Assembly (NCBI GenBank): GCA_023375675.1
Contig: JALQBC010000006.1
Span: 62,001 to 126,000, forward strand
DNA: 64,000 bases
Direction of reading: 5' to 3'
DNA from: Cytospora piceicola
Taxonomy: Eukaryota; Ascomycota; Sordariomycetes; Diaporthales; Cytosporaceae
Shown piece after piece: positions 58,793 through 64,000 of the stretch. The notes beneath the pieces were generated by a model. That model was not told the origin of the DNA. It saw nothing but the letters and a program-made list of their open reading frames with translations, and made no database searches. A program made the translations under genes and the position numbers. Position 1 is the first letter of the stretch; every line of letters starts with the position of its first letter.

Positions 58793-59777
58793 CCCCACAG
58801 CGGTAGCAAACACTCAGACACTTGTGTGTATGGGACGGAAGATTTCCACCCCACCCTTCCCCCCTTCCCTTCCCTCCCCGGCCCACCCACCATCCCAATA
58901 GATCGGTACCACTATACGTCCACAGGTACGATATCTCCCGATCTGCTCTGGCACTTGCAGAACAGGGTTCGACGCGCGAACCTTTGACGTACTGTAGCAA
59001 ACACAGATTCCGCCCCCCTCGGTGTGTTCTAGATCAACTCCAGGGGTGGGGGAGGAAACCAGAACGATATCTGTTCTCCCCCCCGGGCACCGTATGTGAC
59101 CAGCCGGTATTCCTTCTTCCCCTTCCCTTCACGAGCAGGATGCCCAAAGCGGGAGGACTTGCATTCCGAGGTCACACGTGGATCAATTTTGTCATAGAGC
59201 TATGTCTTGCATGCCATCTGGATACCCACAGGAGGCCGGTCAGGAAGTGTTCAGCCACCCCCCCCCCCTTCCTCTACCTCTTCCCTCACTCCCCTCCACC
59301 CCCTTTCCCGCTGTGTGACGGGCAAGGAAGGCGGGCATGGTGGCAGTGCTCCCCCATTCACCCGAAGCTGACCGTTCACAGACGGGATGCAGTCAACCCC
59401 ATGCCGTCCGAGTACAGACGGGAGCAGGCACGCATGCATACATGCATCGCTGTTGGTGTCTCAAAATCCCATTCCGCACTTCAAGCAAACACCAAGACTG
59501 CCAACAAAGTTAGGGTGTTACAGGAGGGCACCTTCACCCCTCCATTCTTGCTTGTATTATCATATGCTTCGTGACTCTCCTGCTGCTGCCTGCTCGTCGG
59601 GTCGTGACGCCTCCCTCGTCGTCCAACCATACGCCACCCGCCCTGTTTGCTCTCGCCCGCCTCGAGATACACTGCTTCGACATGAATATCATACACACCA
59701 CGACAACCCGACAGTATCCGCCGTCTCAAGAACAAGAATCAAAAACAAAGTTGTTTGCCCCCGCAGCCCGAGGCGCC

Positions 59778-61828
59778 TTAGTACCGATAGACGGGTCTCT
59801 TCCCCGATGATGATCCCCCGTACGACTCTGCACTGTAGATATCTTCGCTCAGCTCCGGCACATCGTCCGGCCTAGAATTCAACGTTGAGCCGCCAACAGC
59901 TGCACGACCAGGTGAATAGTGATTGGACCTCACAGCCTCCATGCCATCATCCTGGTAGTCCGACGATCCGTAGTCAGCGCCGTGCATGGTGAGCTTGTTC
60001 ATGGCACTGTCCTGTCGGCCCAGGTAGCTTTCGGTTGGCCTGCTGAAGCCGGGGTGGAAGGGCTCCTGCGCATACATGGGCTCCTCGAGTGCTGACGCCC
60101 CCGGGCTTGCAGCTGCCTTCCCTTTTCCTGATGACGATGGTGACGCTGCGACCTGAGGGTCGCGGAAGGGATCCTGCCCCTCATCGGCTGAGGGCGGCGT
60201 GACATTCGCGGATCGAGATGGGCCCGCAGCTGAATGCCTAGGTGGAGGTCCTGGTGGCGATGAAACGTACTCGCCGTCAGGCTCCTGCCTCCCCTTCCCC
60301 TTCCCCTTGCCCTTCCCCTTCACATTGTCGACCTGTTGCCATGTCGATGGAGCCGCTGCGCCAGAAGACGAGCCTGCTGGTGCAGGCATTGGCGGCCGGC
60401 TCAGCCCATTCACTTCCGGTGGCTGTGGGCTCGCATTCTGCGAACGGTCCCCGAGCCCCAGTTCCTTCCTCGCGCTCAGCATCGCTCGCTTTTGGTTGTT
60501 TAGTGCCTGCTGCAACTCCTCATTCACGTCGATCAAGCTCTCCATCGTCTCGTTGTCCGGTCCGGGGTTCTCGGCGGTCATGTAACCCTGTATGCTGCGC
60601 GAGGCCGAGAGACACCTGTCCGCGAACTCCTTGATCAAGTCGTTACCGAGAACTTCCGTCGAGGGTGTATTGGCGACCAGCTGTGTCAGCAGATTCGACG
60701 ATGTCCTTGCCTCCTCCAGGCGATTTGCCAGCTCGATAGGGTCGGGCAGCCGCTTATTACTGTGACTCCTGGAAAAGTAGTTCTGTGAATGCGGATCAGA
60801 GGGAGGCGCATTGACGGCCGTCCGGGGTTGCGGCGGTGGCGGCGGGCGTCCCTGCAACGGTTAGCAGTCTCTCCTTCATGCTGGGGTACTGTCATGGACG
60901 TACACCATATGCCTTGTACGCCTTGTCTTTCTCCTTCCGCCACAACTCTATCAGAGGTTCTAGACCCTCGTCCCAGCCCTTCTGATGCTCGAATGAGTCA
61001 AGCGTCTCCATGAGCATCTGTCTTACGGAGAGGTCGCGACCGTTTCGCAACAGGTCCTTGACCGTATCAACGAACTTGGCATCTATGTTGCGCGTGAAGG
61101 TTGGTCCTGGGTTGTCGGTGAGAATTCGCATGAGCATGAGGGCGTTGTATTGGTATGACGGCTTGGTCCAGTAATCCTTCTTCAGGAACTTGCGTATCGT
61201 CCTCGCGCATTCTGCTGCGGCTGCTGGGGAAGATTCGGCGGACTCGACGATCGGCGGGAGAAAGGTGACTTCATCGCCCTATATCCAGAATGTCAGACTT
61301 ATATCTTCCATAGGTGAAATACACATCAGGTAGTTCAAGTTACAACCGCGCTCGACAAGGTCCCCGGAAATTGCCGTACCACCTCTCCAGCCAGCAGCGC
61401 AGATGGAGCTTCGAGAGGTGGGGAATGCCACCTCCGTTGACGATAAACCACTCTCAATGTCATATATAACGTCGCAAATGACTACGACTTGCGTCCATGC
61501 AGTGTATTTCCCGGTTTCCAAATATCGAGGGGGTTGAGCGAAAGATGTTCCATCACAAGCACACGTACCGTATTATCGGGACCGCCCGATTCACAGAAAG
61601 CTCTCTGCAATCGCGTATCAGCATTGCTTTCTTTCCTTCTTGTTCGTCTTTCTCTAATCATATGCGTACCACACTCCTCGCCGCAACAACCTCAGGGGTA
61701 TCGCCATGCGCATTGCTGGCCGATGCTGAGTCACTCCCGCCGGCGTTGAAGTCATCTCCGGAGGGGTCGTTGGCCCTCTTCTTGATGCTACCGAGCATTT
61801 TGTTGCTGAGCCCTTTCATGGACTTCAT
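59778..61828 (-). CDS. VHS/GAT-domain protein (Lsb5/TOM1/GGA-like)
   Basis: A 547-residue protein from exons 61828-61670, 61604-61569, 61278-60904 and 60851-59778; every intron is phase 0 (65, 290 and 52 nt). After MKSMKGLSNKMLGSIKKR the VHS domain spans about 45-185: FCESGGPDNT in the 36-nt microexon, then DEVTFLPPIVESAESSPAAA, YNALMLMRILTDNPG, and VRQMLMETLDSFEHQKGW. The GAT domain (about 226-316) begins LPDPIELANRLEEARTSSNL and contains LIKEFADRCLSASRSIQGY and ETMESLIDVNEELQQAL. The rest is low-complexity (poly-Pro linker, a Gly-Lys repeat at about 370-380, Ser/Pro-rich tail). Such proteins bind ubiquitin and sort cargo at endosomes; yeast Lsb5 also touches actin patches. The tail lacks a GGA-type ear domain, so Lsb5-like is the best fit. 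Confidence 0.92.
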
Positions 61829-63207
61829 CGTGACGAGATGTGACTGCTTTTTGGCGATAGAATTGATGGCGAAGTCGTTCGGATGAGTGGGTGGTTGATC
61901 GATATGGACTGGGGTGTAATTGTGGAGGGGTCGATTATCGCTATGCAGAGAGATGTTGGACGGATGGTATTGTCGGTCGGGCTTGGTTAATGTTGCGAGA
62001 ATCAGCGAAGAAAGATGCAGACAAACACTGGCGACACGAAATTGAAAGGTATTAGAGTAGAACCAAAGTATCACGATAGAGGTGTGGGGGTGGGGAAGGG
62101 CGAAGAATAATAACAAGAGAGAAGGTGATGATAGTTGCTGGGCAGAGTAATAGAGATGAGATGATGATACCAAGCCAGACTGACTGACTAAGTACCTACC
62201 CAGGTAGGTATCTATGTAATGCTGATGGAGGGACAACTGCCAGGCAGCCTGGCTTGGCTGCCAGACTGCCTAAAGCCCAAAGCTTACGGTAAAGTAGAGG
62301 ATTCCGCGACTGTCGCGTCGCCTTAGTGCGATGATCGGCAAGGGTCCTAATTAGTTGGGGGTTGTTAGTGAGTCGTGTCGTGCTCCACTCTATCTTCATC
62401 AGTTCTACACTATTCTACACTAACATGAGGACCACCACTGAACGACTGCACACTAAAAACCAGCGCTGGTCTGCTGGTCAAATGGTTGGCGTAGGTGAGA
62501 CTATTTCTGTCAGACTACTGACGTTGCTGTGTGGGGTTTCAACAAAAGGCCAAACCGTTTGAGGCCGCCTAAACCCGTGTTTTACCTGCCTGTTACATTG
62601 AAAGTAGATACCATCAAGAAGCATCTGTGGATAGGGAGATAGCTAGATACCGAGGTTCCATCAGGTGTATAATCCGGGAATGGCTTCGAGGGATCATACC
62701 ATATACAGCACTGCGCATGCATGTGTGTTCATTCGTCACCTAGCATCACCTCGTTTGACTCAGCCTCGCCGCCACGCAAGTCAACCACCCAAGCTAACAG
62801 CCGTTGATTACCTGGCCGCCTACGCTTGGCGGCACTTGGCCGACATCAACAATACAAGTTATGATTCCCATTGGCGCAACTCGTTGGCTGGCGCATCACC
62901 TGGCGGAAACGAAGCTGTAGTTTGCACACGTCGACTAGGCACTCACTTGACGCCCTCACTCTCTCACTCACTCTGATCATCACACGGATCGGGTATCAGG
63001 GACAAATCAGTTCTTGCATTCTCATAGGAGCCTTATGATCCTGTCAAAATTCCCGATGCCTCGCTCTCCAAACCCTGAAACATTACCGTCATTCCTGCTA
63101 CGCCGACGCTTCAAGTTGAAGGACCCGACAAGTCCGGAGTACCGACCGGGTCGCGCGGAAGAGACCACGCTAAGCGGAACGGTCTCCCGGTTCTGCCCAC
63201 GATAGCT
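61829..63207. other. Upstream region of the VHS/GAT gene and downstream region of UBP6
   Basis: 1.38 kb. The part next to 61829 (to about 62230) is an open leader-like stretch and likely holds the VHS/GAT promoter; one CCTACCCAGGTAGG palindrome lies near 62195. The right end is the 3' region of UBP6. Short frames at 62665-62976 and 63014-63205 show no family motifs. Confidence 0.5.
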
Positions 63208-64000
63208 CTACTCGCGAACCTCGTCCGCAGTAGGCAGTGGGACGGCCTTGTACAGCAGGATGAGGGCGGAGTGAGCCTCTCCACCACCGGCCAGAGTGGC
63301 AATCCTGTCTCCATCGACCTCCATAACACTGTCATCGTTGAACCAGTACCAGTTGCCATCATCCTCACCAAGTTTGCCAGTCTTAGGGTCCTTGGGAGCT
63401 GGCTTCTTCACAAGCGACGTGTAGTGACCGCTGTCGGCGCTGGAACCCTGGTGGGTGACGATGGCTCGAAGCTCGTACAGGCCAGACTGGTTCGCACCCT
63501 CGTCCGCGGCCAAGTCCTGGTTGACCAGTGAGAGGAGCTCCCGCTTGGCGGTACGGAGCGCTGAAGCCTTCTCCTCCTCCCACTCGGCGTCCGTCTTGTA
63601 CGTCTCCATTGCTGTGTCTCCGTCGCCGTCGGTCGCTGGCTTCTTCTCCTCCTTCTTGTCCTTCTTCTCCTCGGCGGGCTGCGCTGCCTCTGCCTTCGCA
63701 GCAGCAATGGTCTTGTTCCTCCTCTTGCGGGCGCGCTCGATGTCCTCCTCGTCCTTTACGACCTCTCGGAGCTTGTCCCGCACCGGGATGAGCTTCTCCT
63801 TGAGGGAGTCTGCACAGAATTCCATTATGTCGAGCTCCTTGGGGAAGGTGACCTTTCGGAGGATTTTGGCCTTCTTCTGAGTGTCTCGTCTCCAGAAGAA
63901 ACGGACGAAATGGACGGTGAGGTAGGCGGGCAGTCTAGAGATCTTGGAGGTCTTTGTGTACGAAGCATCTCTGCCGAGAGCCTCCGATCTCTTCTCGATC
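63208..64000 (-). CDS. UBP6: Ubiquitin carboxyl-terminal hydrolase, proteasome-associated (C-terminal part)
   Basis: The last 263 residues of Ubp6/USP14; the N-terminus (ubiquitin-like domain, catalytic Cys) is beyond the window. Ubp6 binds the 19S proteasome and trims ubiquitin from substrates, recycling it. Evidence: SKISRLPAYLTVHFVRFFWR followed by KKAKILRKVTFPKELD, the diagnostic Ubp6/USP14 core; an inserted charged linker (KAEAAQPAEEKKDKKEE); LYELRAIVTHQGSSADSGHY, whose HY includes the catalytic His; then WYWFNDDSVMEV with the triad Asp/Asn position, and HSALILLYKAV as the last strand. The frame reads cleanly from 63999. No intron in this part. Confidence 0.95.
   Translation of the reverse strand, partial: IEKRSEALGRDASYTKTSKISRLPAYLTVHFVRFFWRRDTQKKAKILRKVTFPKELDIMEFCADSLKEKLIPVRDKLREVVKDEEDIERARKRRNKTIAAAKAEAAQPAEEKKDKKEEKKPATDGDGDTAMETYKTDAEWEEEKASALRTAKRELLSLVNQDLAADEGANQSGLYELRAIVTHQGSSADSGHYTSLVKKPAPKDPKTGKLGEDDGNWYWFNDDSVMEVDGDRIATLAGGGEAHSALILLYKAVPLPTADEVRE

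Larger units (their letters stand above)
53911..59777. other. 5.9-kb non-coding, tandem-repeat-rich region
   Basis: No supported gene. It is the part of the window densest in simple and tandem repeats (separate entries), with C and G homopolymers near 54480, 56268 and 59260, an A-rich tract at 55195-55220, and CCTAGG palindromes at 55607, 56610, 57305. The bases next to 53911 should hold the promoter of the F-box gene; the bases next to 59777 the 3' untranslated region of the VHS/GAT gene. Confidence 0.55.

Overview
The window looks like nuclear DNA of a filamentous ascomycete (Pezizomycotina, probably Sordariomycetes). Reasons: genes with short introns (50-290 nt), GTRNGT donors, CTAAC/CTGAC branch sites and CAG/TAG acceptors; families typical of these fungi (fungal rhodopsin-domain membrane protein, Ayg1-like hydrolase, Zn2Cys6 regulator, class 3 lipase with a long disordered region); GC-rich third codon positions; and long intergenic stretches full of homopolymers, microsatellites and a recurring TACCTAGGTA palindrome. 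There is no bacterial, CRISPR or phage signature.

Layout. 1-9.7 kb is an accessory block of oxidoreductases, much of it dead: the 3' part of an FAD-linked oxidase (intact as far as seen), a rhodopsin-domain membrane protein, a second FAD-linked oxidase that is a truncated and frameshifted pseudogene, a shredded FAD monooxygenase pseudogene, an intact short-chain dehydrogenase, and an aldo/keto reductase pseudogene. It reads as the remains of a secondary-metabolite or catabolic cluster. 9.8-13.0 kb is a divergent pair, a KduD-like SDR and a zinc sorbitol/arabinitol-type dehydrogenase, sharing a 1 kb promoter with three CreA-type SYGGRG sites within 27 bp. 13.2-14.4 kb is an Ayg1/FrsA-like alpha/beta-hydrolase whose nucleophile elbow has lost its serine. 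16.3-17.0 kb is GNA1 (glucosamine-6-phosphate N-acetyltransferase). 17.7-18.3 kb is a 560 bp element with 123 bp terminal inverted repeats. 19.1-22.8 kb is a 1206-residue class 3 lipase, followed by a small uncertain ORF. 23.7-24.8 kb is a SAM methyltransferase with a histidine-rich insert.

24.8-41.9 kb is a 17 kb stretch with no gene I can support, ending at a Zn2Cys6 transcription factor (41.9-43.2 kb). A second near-empty stretch (43.2-51.9 kb) leads to an F-box/leucine-rich protein (51.9-53.9 kb). 54-59.8 kb is a tandem-repeat hot spot without a supported gene. The right end carries two conserved genes on the minus strand: a VHS/GAT protein (59.8-61.8 kb) and the 3' part of the proteasomal deubiquitinase UBP6 (63.2 kb to the window end).

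Together: the conserved genes (GNA1, lipase, methyltransferase, VHS/GAT, UBP6) are single-copy household functions; the sugar-dehydrogenase pair is a small regulated catabolic unit; the left 10 kb is decaying accessory DNA. I found no clear new multi-gene system. The best leads are the decayed oxidoreductase block, the serine-less hydrolase, the His-rich methyltransferase loop, the CreA-type promoter cluster, the long-TIR element and the gene-poor tracts around the regulator. Exon boundaries were worked out by eye from reading frame and splice consensus, without transcript data.
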